In this document: positions 26,728 to 35,221 of the stretch, piece by piece
How positions within the stretch are numbered: position 1 is the stretch's first letter
Layout: the number at the start of each line of letters is the position of its first letter
Origin: Caldilinea sp. CFX5
GTDB taxonomy: Bacteria; Chloroflexota; Anaerolineae; Caldilineales; Caldilineaceae
Direction of reading: 5' to 3'
Length of the DNA stretch: 64,000 nt
NCBI GenBank assembly: GCA_021405325.1
Contig: QWII01000077.1
Location: 4,574 to 68,573, forward strand
Position numbers and translations under genes: made by a program
The notes under the pieces: generated by a model
Seen by the model: only the letters and a program-made list of their open reading frames with translations
Told to the model about the DNA's origin: nothing
The model's database searches: none

Positions 26728-27819
26728 CTATTCACCGAGAATCTCGGCACAGATCACTTCCGGCGTTTTCTCTTGCGTATAGACTACCTGGGTTGCTATC
26801 TGCCGAAAGGCTGGGTGTGTCACCAGATAGCGGGTAAATGGCACACCGTCAATTTTGAAGGGCGTGTACTCGCGCAGGAGCCTGACCGCTTCATCAAGAT
26901 CGGGTGAGGGCAGGAGCAGAACAACATTGGGATAGGGCGCCAATACCGCCTGAATGCGGGCAAAATCGGCGTCATTTTCCTGGACGGAGTGACCGGCGCC
27001 AAAGTCCATGACACAGCCGTGGTGTTCTTGCACGGCGCGTACGACAGCATGGGCCTCGAAGCGCTTCCAATAGCGATAGACGCCGGCAAACCCTTCGCGT
27101 TCGCGGATTTCCCGCTGGACTGCTTTATCGTAGCCGATCTCTTTGTAGTAATCCCAACGGATATCATCCAGCGAAACCTGGGGACGGCCCAGTTGTTCGG
27201 CCAGCAGCTTGCCCAGTGTACTCTTGCCTGCGCCCATTGGGCCGATCAAGAAGACCTCGGGGGAGTTTGGATCGAGTTGCGCCAGCAGCTCCGCACAACT
27301 CTCCTGCGGCGTCTTCCCCTGGGTGTAGAGGCGAAGCTTGGCGAGGTCGTGGTTGGAGTGGTGGCGCACAAAGTGTTCGGTCAATTCCACCCCCTCATAG
27401 TAGACATAGCCACGCTCGTCCAGCAGACGGACAGCCGTTTCAACCTCCGGGGCGGGCAAGAGTAGGACGATGGGCTGGTAGGGCTGCAACGCTTGTTGGA
27501 CGCGGGCCAATAGCTGACTATCGCTGAACGCTACTTGGGTCGCCTTTAACTCGAATACCCCTTGGGGGTGTTCTTGCAGAATGCGCTCGACCGCGTGCGC
27601 CTCAAACGGGGCTTGGTAGTGCAGATAGCCTTCCAGTTCCCCCTCTTCCCACGCCCGCTCTACTGCCTCTTGACTATGCCCAAGCTCGGCATAATAGGGG
27701 GCAGCATCCTTGCCGACATCGATAAAGGGCAGTCCCAGTCGCTCGGCCAGCAGCCGGCCAACGGTGCTTTTCCCGGCCCGTTCCGGGCCAATCAGGATCA
27801 CGGTAGATGGTGTTGCCAT
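26728..27819 (-). CDS. tandem P-loop kinase-like protein (two shikimate-kinase-like domains)
   Basis: 363 residues, start ATG at 27819 with AGGAGG 7 bp upstream. Two repeated domains each carry a Walker A motif of the shikimate-kinase type: GPERAGKST near residue 12 and GPMGAGKST near 195. Each repeats the same architecture with a YYAELG/YYKEIG segment, EAHAV, a VLLLPxP strand and a YTQ(G/E)KTPxExCAE tail. The second domain keeps DDIRW after the P-loop. Substrate unknown; the duplication within one chain is unusual. A role in the shikimate pathway is not implied by context. Confidence 0.75.
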   Translation of the reverse strand: MATPSTVILIGPERAGKSTVGRLLAERLGLPFIDVGKDAAPYYAELGHSQEAVERAWEEGELEGYLHYQAPFEAHAVERILQEHPQGVFELKATQVAFSDSQLLARVQQALQPYQPIVLLLPAPEVETAVRLLDERGYVYYEGVELTEHFVRHHSNHDLAKLRLYTQGKTPQESCAELLAQLDPNSPEVFLIGPMGAGKSTLGKLLAEQLGRPQVSLDDIRWDYYKEIGYDKAVQREIREREGFAGVYRYWKRFEAHAVVRAVQEHHGCVMDFGAGHSVQENDADFARIQAVLAPYPNVVLLLPSPDLDEAVRLLREYTPFKIDGVPFTRYLVTHPAFRQIATQVVYTQEKTPEVICAEILGE

Positions 27820-27830
27820 TGCTTTGCCTC

Positions 27831-28290
27831 CTATTCCGCTCCAGCCTTTTGCCACGAATATTCTCGCATTCCCAACGCAATCGGTACAAAGCCGACCCCT
27901 TGATAGATCCCTTTCCCCATCGCAGAAGACCAGACATACGCCTGTTGATAGCCGTGGTTTTTCGCTTCCTGTAACAGGTGATGACTGACGGCGCTGCCAA
28001 AGCCCTGACGACTTGTTCCCTGGAGCATCATCAAGCGCTCTTGCGGCGTATCGCTCATCCAGAGGGTTGCGCCCTCGTAGACCAGCGTCCAGGCAACCGG
28101 CGCAGTGAGCAGCAGTTGCTGACCAAACAACGGCACGGCTTGCGCGGCCTACTCGACAACCCGCAGCCGGCTATAGACGCCGGGGCGGGCGAGCGCAGGG
28201 TCAGCATGGTCTGACGCCATAGGTCGTCTTTCCACCGATCATCGCAAAAGGTAGGGTCAAAGTGTAAAGAAAAAGCGTGGGGCGTTGGCA
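27831..28290 (-). pseudogene. GNAT acetyltransferase relic with frameshift and stop
   Basis: The C-terminal half is clear: GFGSAVSHHLLQEAKNHG (acetyl-CoA-binding loop region) and GKGIYQGVGFVPIALGMREY. Upstream in the same frame the sequence YSRLRVVE is followed by an in-frame TAG and then AAQAV. Still further upstream, homologous-looking sequence (HFDPTFCDDRWKDDLW) is in another frame. So one stop and one frameshift break the gene. If the stop were a sequencing error, the intact protein would be about 150 residues. Confidence 0.6.
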
Positions 28291-28317
28291 ACAATCAAGG
28301 CCCCACCGCTTTTTTTC
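28268..28317 (-). terminator. terminator of the multicopper oxidase operon
   Basis: Stem GTGGGGC/GCCCCAC (28277-28283 and 28300-28306). On the minus strand it is followed by GCTTTTTCTTT, 15-65 bp after the oxidase stop codon. The plus side also has a run of seven T, so it could act in both directions. Confidence 0.75.
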
Positions 28318-28331
28318 CAGTGATTTCCGTT

Positions 28332-31300
28332 TCACTTTACCGTCAATGGCTGTAGGGTATGCTGAACGGTACCGGGCGCATAGACTTGGAAGAGACCCCA
28401 CAACCCTGCTTCGCGATAGGGCGCACGCTGGTCGCCAAAGCGATAGACCCCTGGTGCGTTGGCGCCACCAATGGGAACGATGGCAATCGCCTCCAGCGCC
28501 CCCACCTGCACGGCGCTGAGTAGATTGGCGCCCGGTTGCGGCTCCTGTAACCAGCGGTGACCTGCCAAGGTGAAGACATGCGCCTGCTCACTAAACGGAA
28601 CCAAAACATGCACCCGCAGCGGATCGCCGGCAAATGCTGCCATGTTTAGACAAGGTGACAAGGTGACAAGGTGAAGGGGTGAAGGGGTGACAGTCTCATC
28701 ACCTTGTCGCCTTGTCACCTTGTCACCTTGCCCTTCTGGCAGACACACCCCATAATTCAACCCCACCACCCCGCGCACCTGTTCACTATAGGGCATGATA
28801 TGGGTGCCGATGACCGGATCTTCGTCCTGCAAGAAGAGGGTAAAGTCACGATAGGGGGGCGCGTTGGAGGGATAGACTGCGACCTGCCAGCTTGCTTTGC
28901 CGTTTAGATCAGCGCCAGTGACAGGGTCGCGATAGGTGGCGCCTGGGGGACCGACGATGATGGCGCCATAGAGACCCAAGCGGGGATTTTCCAGCACATT
29001 GCCCCAATCGCGCACCAGGGCGACCGTCTCCCCTACTTCCGGGTGGGCAAAATAGGTGTAAACGCCACTTTGGCCGACCGGCACGGCTTGCGGCGGATTG
29101 AAGCCCGCTTCGACCCCAAGCGCGCTTTGGGGATCACCGGCGAGCATATCGGCATGGAAGGAGACGGGACCGTCCTTGGTGTCGTTGGTCAAGTGGACGA
29201 TGATACAGTCACCCACATTCACATGCAGCACCAGCGGCTCAACGGCGCCTGAGCTTGTCGAAGGCGCCGTTGAGCCGCTGGTCTGGGTTTCTTTGTCGGC
29301 GCGCAGTCGATAGATTTTGCCTGTTTCTTGGCCTAACATGGGTAACGGCGTCTCGCTCGCAACAACAGCAAAAACTTTACGCGGCGCGTCTGCCGGACAA
29401 ACGGTCTTGGCCGCAACGGGGACGACCGTATGACCGGGGAGTGGTTGGAGCGTTGTCTTGGCCGCCTGGTCATAGACGCGCAACAGCCCCCAACTCCCTT
29501 CACGCAATTTGAAGGCCCGCCCATTGTAGTAGAGATAATCGCCTGCCATCTGTTGTGGACCGCCGGCGCGTGGGATCACCAGGTCATAGCGCTCGGAAAT
29601 GCCCAAATGCACAGTGTTGACCGGCGGCGAGGTTGGGCTAAATGGCTCCACACGGAACCAATGCCCATCCACATGCAGCGTATGCACATCGTTGGCCGCG
29701 GCGACCAGACCACGGATCGCCAGCGGATCACCCAGATAGGCTTCCAACAGCGGGGTGACCGGATCGCCATGTTGTTGACTGCTAAAGAGACGCGCCGGGT
29801 CCGGCGGCCCAGTCGCCAGGCGCGTCGTCAGCGGTTCGACGCGCAGGTTGAAGGAACTCCCGCTCGAATCACCGACATGGGTGAGCGGGTTGTCATCTTG
29901 CAAGAAGAGGACTAGCTCGCGAAAGCTCCCGGTTACATCGACGGCCAGCGGCGCGTCCGTGTGAATGTCGGCGATTGGGCCGCTGATCAGCGGTTCCCCC
30001 GTGTGGGGATGGTGATAGGTGGAACCGGGCGGTTCGGCAATCAGCGCGCCATAGAGGCCGTGCCGCCATGAACTCAGCGCGTTGACATGATCATGAAAAT
30101 AGGCCGTGCCAAATTGCACATCGGGATACCAGCGCTGGCGTAAAAACTCGGTGCTGACAATTTCGCCGGTCGCGTGCGCGTGCTGCAACGGCTCGTCAAA
30201 GAATAACCGCGTTGGCTCGACGCGCAACACACGGCGGATCTCGAACGTTTCGTCCTGATCCATGCCGACCCCGACCAAGACGCCCGGCTGAAAGCGCGCC
30301 GTGCTGCTGAGGGCAAGGGCCGTGGCGCCGGCGGCGACAGGGGTTTGGATCGTTTCCCCTTCGACGGTAAAGGGGCGCAAGGTCTGCTCGTAATTGAAGC
30401 CGGCGTCTACCCCGTCGCTGGCTTGAATGTCAAACTGGACAAAGTGAATGTGGAGGCTGACTTTGCTGAAAAACTTGTTTTCGCGATTGTCCACCAACTC
30501 ACTTTTGAAGATGACATCGATACAATCCTCACCGGCGTTGGCGCGCAGGGCCAGCGGCGTTTTCAGGTTGTCCGTCGCTCGCACCGCCGCTTCTTCCGGT
30601 TTTAAGACAAAGATGGCGCCACTAGGGTCGATCAGATCCTGCGCGGCGTTGAGCGGGATGGGCAAGTTGATGGCGTGAATGACAAATTGTTGCAACCGTG
30701 TCCCGGCCGGACAGAGACTGCCTGGCCCATTAGCCCCCGGCGCCGGTGGACCCGTGCCTTGCTGGATCGGCTCCAGAAAGGGGGCCGGGCCGTGGTTTGG
30801 CGCAAAGGGCGGGCGTTGTCCCAGGTGCGGACGCAGAAAGGGGTAGGCCAGTTTACCGGTTTGCGGGTCGAAGTAAAGGGGCGGTCGTATTTCAGCTATA
30901 TCCCCGGTTTGGGTAAAGGGGTGGCTGGGTTGATAGCCAGGCCACTGGTGCGTAGTCGCCGGCTCCCCGAAATAGCTGTTCCCGCGCCGTTGCCAGTTCC
31001 AGACGGCGGCGTCATAACCCTGGGGAACACCGGCCGGGGGAAGCTGGCGTTCGACCCAGGCGGCGAGGTTCGTTTGGGTGATCGTAAAGGTCAGGCCGTG
31101 CCAATCAACGGTTCTCCCGATCAATTGCTCTGCCGTCACCGCCGTCTTGGTTTGGCCGGCGCGATCAGGCAGTTCCAGCAGCGGCGGCAAGCTATCCTGC
31201 GCAGCCGGGCCGTCTTGCAAGGTATTATAGACCCGCCAAAGGCCCCACATGCCGGCAAAGTAGTGGTGGGCGACATGGCAGTGGAAGAGATAGTCGCCCA

Positions 31301-32624
31301 CGCTCTGCTGACAGCCGCCGCTGCCGCATTCGTTGGCAATATCAAAGCTCTCCGCCGGTCCGACACTCTGGGCGTCGGTGCGTTCGCTCACTTGAGGCAA
31401 GAGTGGGGGATGTTTGACTAACCCGGCGGCAAAGTTGGTGGGGGCTAACCCAGGTTGCCGCGGCCAACGGATCGCACCGCCATGCACATGATGGACATGG
31501 AAGACTTCAGCGCCGCCATGCACCAACCGTTGTTTCACCGGGTCGCCCAGGTAGCTGCGGGCAATGGGGGTGGCCGGGTCGCCAAAGGCGTAGGAGCTAT
31601 AGACCAGCGACTCATCAAAACGGCCAAAGCGTTCCTGCTGGAGCTGAAGCCGGTTCATAAAGGGTTCGCTGCGGTAGTTGATGGCGCGGTCGCCCGGACG
31701 ATAGGCGCCGGTGTAGGGATCGACCTGCGTCACCAAGCGCCCATTGCGGTCGGCATGGCGATAGCGTTCATTGCCGATCTCGTGATAGATGATGACAAAT
31801 TCGCGAAAAGCGTCCCCCGCCGGCGGCGCAATGATGGCATCCCAGCCGCTCAGTAGCGCCTGGCCGGTGCGGGGATCGTGGTAGCGCGCGCCGTGTGGTT
31901 CCACAATCACCGCGCCAAAGAGACCGTGGCCGGTCTGGAAGCGCTCATCGGCATGGCTGTGGAAGTAATGGGTACCCTCCGGTTCCTCAAGGGAAACCCA
32001 CCAGGCATAGGTGATGGTCGCTCCCGGTGCAATGATGGCCTCGGCATTGTCGGCCAGGGCCGGTGTCCCGCTGCTCTGGACATACAGACCTGAACCGTGC
32101 AAGTGCAGCGTGACCGCTTCTGGCGCTGGCAAGTCATTGCGCAAGGTGATCTGCAAACACTCTCCCTGATTTACCCGTAACACAAGCGGTTGAATGGCGT
32201 CGCCCTGCAAGCCCAGGGAGACGGCTGGTTCGGCCCCTTCGACAGGCTCAGGGGCCGAACCAGCCTTACGCGCGGCGGCGTTCTGGGCTTCCTCTTGCCG
32301 TGCTTGCCCTAACTCCTCTGCCAGAACGTACATCCGCCCTTCCGGGTCATAATCCAGATAGCGATTGAGCGTGATCGCCACCTGGATGGCGACCACGTTG
32401 TAGGCACGTACTGGTGCATCCGCCGGGCAGTGGGCGGCCGGATAGACACTTTCTGCACGCGCCGGCGCCAGGATCAGCCCTTCATCACCCTCATGGGCCG
32501 AGGGGCCGTTATCATGAGCATAGATAGGCATCGCCGGCTGGACAGCCTGGATGTAAATGGCGAAGACCGGGATGGTAAAGAAAATGGTGAGTAGACGTGT
32601 CAGGACGCGCTGCTGGATAGTCAT
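28332..32624 (-). CDS. giant secreted multicopper oxidase
   Basis: 1430-residue protein with an N-terminal hydrophobic export segment and many cupredoxin domains. The first part holds a full set of copper motifs: HLHGSG, HYFHSHADE, HVHHVHGG and the type-1/trinuclear motif HCHVAHHYFAGM. A second part repeats HIHFVQFD, YFHDHVNAL and HTLHVDGH, and a third has FHADMLAG and TLAGHRW without a complete HCH motif. Such length resembles Mn- or metal-oxidising multicopper oxidases more than laccases. Three palindromic repeats sit in frame within it. It ends the Sco-like/cupredoxin/oxidase cluster and starts 7 bp after the cupredoxin stop. Substrate unproven. Confidence 0.88.
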   Translation of the reverse strand: MTIQQRVLTRLLTIFFTIPVFAIYIQAVQPAMPIYAHDNGPSAHEGDEGLILAPARAESVYPAAHCPADAPVRAYNVVAIQVAITLNRYLDYDPEGRMYVLAEELGQARQEEAQNAAARKAGSAPEPVEGAEPAVSLGLQGDAIQPLVLRVNQGECLQITLRNDLPAPEAVTLHLHGSGLYVQSSGTPALADNAEAIIAPGATITYAWWVSLEEPEGTHYFHSHADERFQTGHGLFGAVIVEPHGARYHDPRTGQALLSGWDAIIAPPAGDAFREFVIIYHEIGNERYRHADRNGRLVTQVDPYTGAYRPGDRAINYRSEPFMNRLQLQQERFGRFDESLVYSSYAFGDPATPIARSYLGDPVKQRLVHGGAEVFHVHHVHGGAIRWPRQPGLAPTNFAAGLVKHPPLLPQVSERTDAQSVGPAESFDIANECGSGGCQQSVGDYLFHCHVAHHYFAGMWGLWRVYNTLQDGPAAQDSLPPLLELPDRAGQTKTAVTAEQLIGRTVDWHGLTFTITQTNLAAWVERQLPPAGVPQGYDAAVWNWQRRGNSYFGEPATTHQWPGYQPSHPFTQTGDIAEIRPPLYFDPQTGKLAYPFLRPHLGQRPPFAPNHGPAPFLEPIQQGTGPPAPGANGPGSLCPAGTRLQQFVIHAINLPIPLNAAQDLIDPSGAIFVLKPEEAAVRATDNLKTPLALRANAGEDCIDVIFKSELVDNRENKFFSKVSLHIHFVQFDIQASDGVDAGFNYEQTLRPFTVEGETIQTPVAAGATALALSSTARFQPGVLVGVGMDQDETFEIRRVLRVEPTRLFFDEPLQHAHATGEIVSTEFLRQRWYPDVQFGTAYFHDHVNALSSWRHGLYGALIAEPPGSTYHHPHTGEPLISGPIADIHTDAPLAVDVTGSFRELVLFLQDDNPLTHVGDSSGSSFNLRVEPLTTRLATGPPDPARLFSSQQHGDPVTPLLEAYLGDPLAIRGLVAAANDVHTLHVDGHWFRVEPFSPTSPPVNTVHLGISERYDLVIPRAGGPQQMAGDYLYYNGRAFKLREGSWGLLRVYDQAAKTTLQPLPGHTVVPVAAKTVCPADAPRKVFAVVASETPLPMLGQETGKIYRLRADKETQTSGSTAPSTSSGAVEPLVLHVNVGDCIIVHLTNDTKDGPVSFHADMLAGDPQSALGVEAGFNPPQAVPVGQSGVYTYFAHPEVGETVALVRDWGNVLENPRLGLYGAIIVGPPGATYRDPVTGADLNGKASWQVAVYPSNAPPYRDFTLFLQDEDPVIGTHIMPYSEQVRGVVGLNYGVCLPEGQGDKVTRRQGDETVTPSPLHLVTLSPCLNMAAFAGDPLRVHVLVPFSEQAHVFTLAGHRWLQEPQPGANLLSAVQVGALEAIAIVPIGGANAPGVYRFGDQRAPYREAGLWGLFQVYAPGTVQHTLQPLTVK
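28651..28730. repeat. inverted octad array inside the multicopper oxidase gene
   Basis: CAAGGTGA repeated three times, a GAAGGGGT spacer, then the inverted TCACCTTG units. It is translated as a low-complexity insert (GDKVTRRQGDETVTPSP...) between two well-conserved cupredoxin segments, and the frame is kept. Confidence 0.85.
29231..29281. repeat. constant-loop hairpin, copy 2 (inside coding sequence)
   Basis: Perfect 19-nt arms around the 13-nt loop TGAGCTTGTCGAA. Translated in frame as GSTAPSTSSGAVEP within the oxidase. Confidence 0.9.
32223..32265. repeat. constant-loop hairpin, copy 3 (inside coding sequence)
   Basis: Perfect 15-nt arms (GGCTGGTTCGGCCCC) around the loop TTCGACAGGCTCA, the reverse complement of TGAGCCTGTCGAA. 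Translated as GSAPEPVEGAEP in the N-terminal part of the oxidase. Confidence 0.9.
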
Positions 32625-32630
32625 GGTTTG

Positions 32631-33740
32631 CTACTTCACAACAATCGTCCCGATCATCCCAAAATCGCCATGCACGGCGCAGCGATAGGGATAGGTCCCC
32701 GGTTGGTCAAAGGTCAGCGACCAGGTGCTGCCATCCGGCATGGCGGGGCCGATAAAACCGGAGTTGTAATACTGCGTCGGGTCATACACCTGTGACGGTT
32801 TGGCCGGCGCCAGCACAATGGGGTTGAGCACCCGCAAGGATGGGCCATCGGCCTGCGGTCGGAACTCGACATAGAAGGGATCCGGCGGCAGCGGGGCAAA
32901 GGTGACGGTATGAAAGTCGTTTGAGGACCAGACCACGGTGTCGCCGACATTGATCGTCAGCTCTTTCGCCATAAACGCATAGAGGTTGGTGGTGCCGTCA
33001 CCGACATTGTTGGCCCCGGCGTTGACATACCAAAGGTGCGAGCCGTCGGCCAGGGTGTCGCTGCGGGGTGTCTGGCCGGCTTCCGCAATGGTTGTCAACA
33101 CGCCGGTGAGCAACTCGCGTTCGGCGCTGATCTGGGCGTCGATTTCATCTTGTGCCGGCACATCTTCCGCCGTCGCCGCTTCTACCGCGACCACGCCACG
33201 CATATACCAGGGGTGAATCTGGCAGAGAAAGGGGTACAGCCCCGGCTTGTCAAAGGTCAAGGAAAAGCTCGTGTTGGGGGTCACGGCATTGGGATCGTCC
33301 GGCGTGGCATCGAGGATGCCCGAGTTGACGTAGGTCGTGCCATCGTAGTGTTCAATCGGGGCATCCTGCGCACGAGTGGGAAACGCCATTTCCGGCGCCT
33401 CCATCAGGTCATTCTCCGTGTCCGGCACAGGCACCAGGCCAACCGGCAGCGGTTGACCGCCAAGGAAGGAGACGGTGTGAATTTCATCGCTGGCAAGGTT
33501 CCAGGTAACAGTGTCCCCCACCCGCACCCGCAACGCCGCCGGCAGAAAGGCGTTGACCCCGATGGTGTCCTGCCCGGCGCCAACCAGCACATTCAGCGTG
33601 CGCGGGGCAGCCGCGACCGCAGCGACAGCGGCTGCGGCCGGCTGGCGTAGCACCGCATCCGCCGAAATCGGCGCACAGGCGGTCAAGGCCAACAGCAACA
33701 TGAGATACAGTGCAGGCAGAAAACATACGCGTTTGTTCAT
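32631..33740 (-). CDS. lipoprotein with two plastocyanin-like domains
   Basis: 369 residues, ATG at 33740 with AGGAG 8 bp upstream. A signal peptide with lipobox LTAC anchors it outside the cell. Two cupredoxin domains follow, each with type-1 copper ligands: His in DEIHTVSF plus FLCQIHPWYM in the first, His in NDFHTVTF plus YRCAVHGDFGM in the second (Cys-x2-His-x4-Met pattern). It is likely the electron carrier for the adjacent multicopper oxidase. The gene lies 177 bp from the Sco-like gene, with a foldback repeat between them. Confidence 0.9.
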   Translation of the reverse strand: MNKRVCFLPALYLMLLLALTACAPISADAVLRQPAAAAVAAVAAAPRTLNVLVGAGQDTIGVNAFLPAALRVRVGDTVTWNLASDEIHTVSFLGGQPLPVGLVPVPDTENDLMEAPEMAFPTRAQDAPIEHYDGTTYVNSGILDATPDDPNAVTPNTSFSLTFDKPGLYPFLCQIHPWYMRGVVAVEAATAEDVPAQDEIDAQISAERELLTGVLTTIAEAGQTPRSDTLADGSHLWYVNAGANNVGDGTTNLYAFMAKELTINVGDTVVWSSNDFHTVTFAPLPPDPFYVEFRPQADGPSLRVLNPIVLAPAKPSQVYDPTQYYNSGFIGPAMPDGSTWSLTFDQPGTYPYRCAVHGDFGMIGTIVVK

Positions 33741-33796
33741 GGTGAACACTCCTTTTGGGTAAACTATAGGTGAAAACTACACAATTACGACAGCGG

Positions 33797-33917
33797 CACT
33801 ACAACGGATTCAGAACGCAGCGGATTTATTGCTCTCTTAATGGGGTAAGTCCGTTTTTAAATGGGTGACACCAGTCAACGGATCAGTAATCCGCTGCGTT
33901 CTGAATCCGTTGTAGTG
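33797..33917. repeat. foldback element ACACTACAACGGAT family, copy 1
   Basis: Perfect 30-nt terminal inverted repeats (33797-33826 and 33888-33917; CACTACAACGGATTCAGAAC...) around 61 bp. It ends one base before the stop codon of the Sco-like gene. Confidence 0.9.
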
Positions 33918-34886
33918 TCACCGCAGCACCTTCGCCAATTGCCCCTCCACCTCCGCCACGGTAAACAAGCCCTCGACCCGGTAGACCACAACGCCCTGCG
34001 GATCGATCAGGTAGAGCCAGGGTTCGGTGCTGAGGCCAAAGGCTTGCATGGCCGGGGTGATCTGCCAGTTGGTGACAGCCGGGTTGGGCAACCCGGTGTA
34101 GACCTCCACATGGACAAAGTTGGCACGTTCGCCATAGCGCTTTTGCAGGGCGTCGGTGATAGCGTAGGCTGGGCCACAGAAACGGGTTTGGCAGAAGGCC
34201 GGCGTGGCAAAGAGCAGCACGGTCGGTTTGCCATTGGTTAGCGCGTCTGCCAGACTCAGTTGGTAAAAGGCCGGGTTTGGCGTCGGCGCCGTGGTCAACT
34301 GGCCGAAATCGTTGTTGACGGCGGCCACCGTTGGGGTATCGACTACCGGCGCCGCTTCCCCGATGTTCACCGTGGGCGAAGTCGCCAACACCGTAAAGCC
34401 AATGCGTTTGACCGCCACGGCGCCATCCGGCAACGCTGCTGCTACTTCCACACCCCAATCGCCGGCGCGCAGAAAACTGCGTTCATGGGCGAAGATGGCG
34501 GTCAACCCATCGGGCGTTTGCAACTGGCTGGCGTCGGCTTCCGCTTCAACCTGCGGCGCTTGCGGATTGCTCAGGTCGAAATAGCGGAAATGGACATTGG
34601 CCGCGGTAATCATCTGACCGTCGGCGTGCAACAAACCCACCGCAAAGCGATTCGGCCCGACGACCAATTCAGAGGCGACCAGCACAACTTGCATGGCTAC
34701 CGTTGTCTGGGCCGGCTTGGTATGGCGATGGTCGGCTTGCTCCTGGTGATCCGCTTGATGGACGGCCACTTGATTCGCCAGCGGCGTGGCAAAGGTGCTT
34801 TCGGCAGAGGCGGTTCGGTTGCAGGCAGTCAACACTAATCCAATCCACAGCATCAAACATACCCTGCAAATGCTCGATTTGTTCAT
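33918..34886 (-). CDS. Sco1/redoxin-like thioredoxin-fold lipoprotein
   Basis: 322 residues; ATG at 34886 (TTG just before it). The signal peptide has lipobox LTAC near residue 23. A His-rich stretch follows (HQADHQEQADHRH), then a beta-rich domain (about 65-170) and a thioredoxin-fold domain (about 215-322) with FATPAFCQTRFCGPA. The two cysteines are CxxxxC rather than the CxxxC of classical Sco. It may load copper into, or reduce thiols of, the cupredoxin and oxidase encoded downstream. Its promoter carries the TTACACAA box and faces the XRE-STAND gene. Confidence 0.8.
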   Translation of the reverse strand: MNKSSICRVCLMLWIGLVLTACNRTASAESTFATPLANQVAVHQADHQEQADHRHTKPAQTTVAMQVVLVASELVVGPNRFAVGLLHADGQMITAANVHFRYFDLSNPQAPQVEAEADASQLQTPDGLTAIFAHERSFLRAGDWGVEVAAALPDGAVAVKRIGFTVLATSPTVNIGEAAPVVDTPTVAAVNNDFGQLTTAPTPNPAFYQLSLADALTNGKPTVLLFATPAFCQTRFCGPAYAITDALQKRYGERANFVHVEVYTGLPNPAVTNWQITPAMQAFGLSTEPWLYLIDPQGVVVYRVEGLFTVAEVEGQLAKVLR

Positions 34887-34965
34887 CAATGTCTTCCCCT
34901 GGCACTACTGCGCCCTTTGGCAAGCTCTTGTCATCTCTATCCTACTCTACAGGAGTAGCGGCAAT

Positions 34966-35039
34966 GGCGCATCGGTAGTTGTAACAATCCAGCTACCTAT
35001 TTATCGTAGAGAGGACATAGGTAACTTTACCGATAGCGC
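34966..35039 (-). promoter_or_regulatory. leader inverted repeat, ATCGGTA/ACCTAT type, copy 1
   Basis: GCGCATCGGTA and ACCTATTT on the left are mirrored by ATAGGTAAC and TACCGATAGCG on the right. It lies just after the predicted start of transcription of the Sco-like gene. Related copies are at 53350, 55064 and 55730. Confidence 0.65.
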
Positions 35040-35040
35040 T

Positions 35041-35094
35041 ACTTTACACCGTTCGTGGGTGGCACGGAACCGTTTTTTACACAAAATTACACAA
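35041..35094 (-). promoter_or_regulatory. box-dependent promoter of the copper cluster
   Basis: The direct-repeat box TTACACAA-AA-TTACACAA (35077-35094) lies 7 bp from the -35 (minus strand TTCCGT, 35064-35069), which is 17 bp from the -10 TAAAGT (35041-35046). The identical geometry recurs at 43157, 49383, 53434, 54238 and 55139. Confidence 0.75.
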
Positions 35095-35101
35095 AATACC
35101 A

Positions 35102-35131
35102 TTGACTTTTCCAAAATAACCGTGTTACAAT
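35102..35131 (+). promoter_or_regulatory. promoter of XRE-STAND gene 1
   Basis: TTGACT (35102-35107), 18 bp, TACAAT (35126-35131). The -35 begins 7 bp after the TTACACAA box, so one box lies symmetrically between two divergent promoters. Confidence 0.7.
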
Positions 35132-35221
35132 CAAGCTGGTTTACACTGCTGTGCCGGTAGCCTTGAACGACCACTCGCTCCATTCGTTGCTCGTCATTGT
35201 CTGTTCTTTGGGATCATCAAA

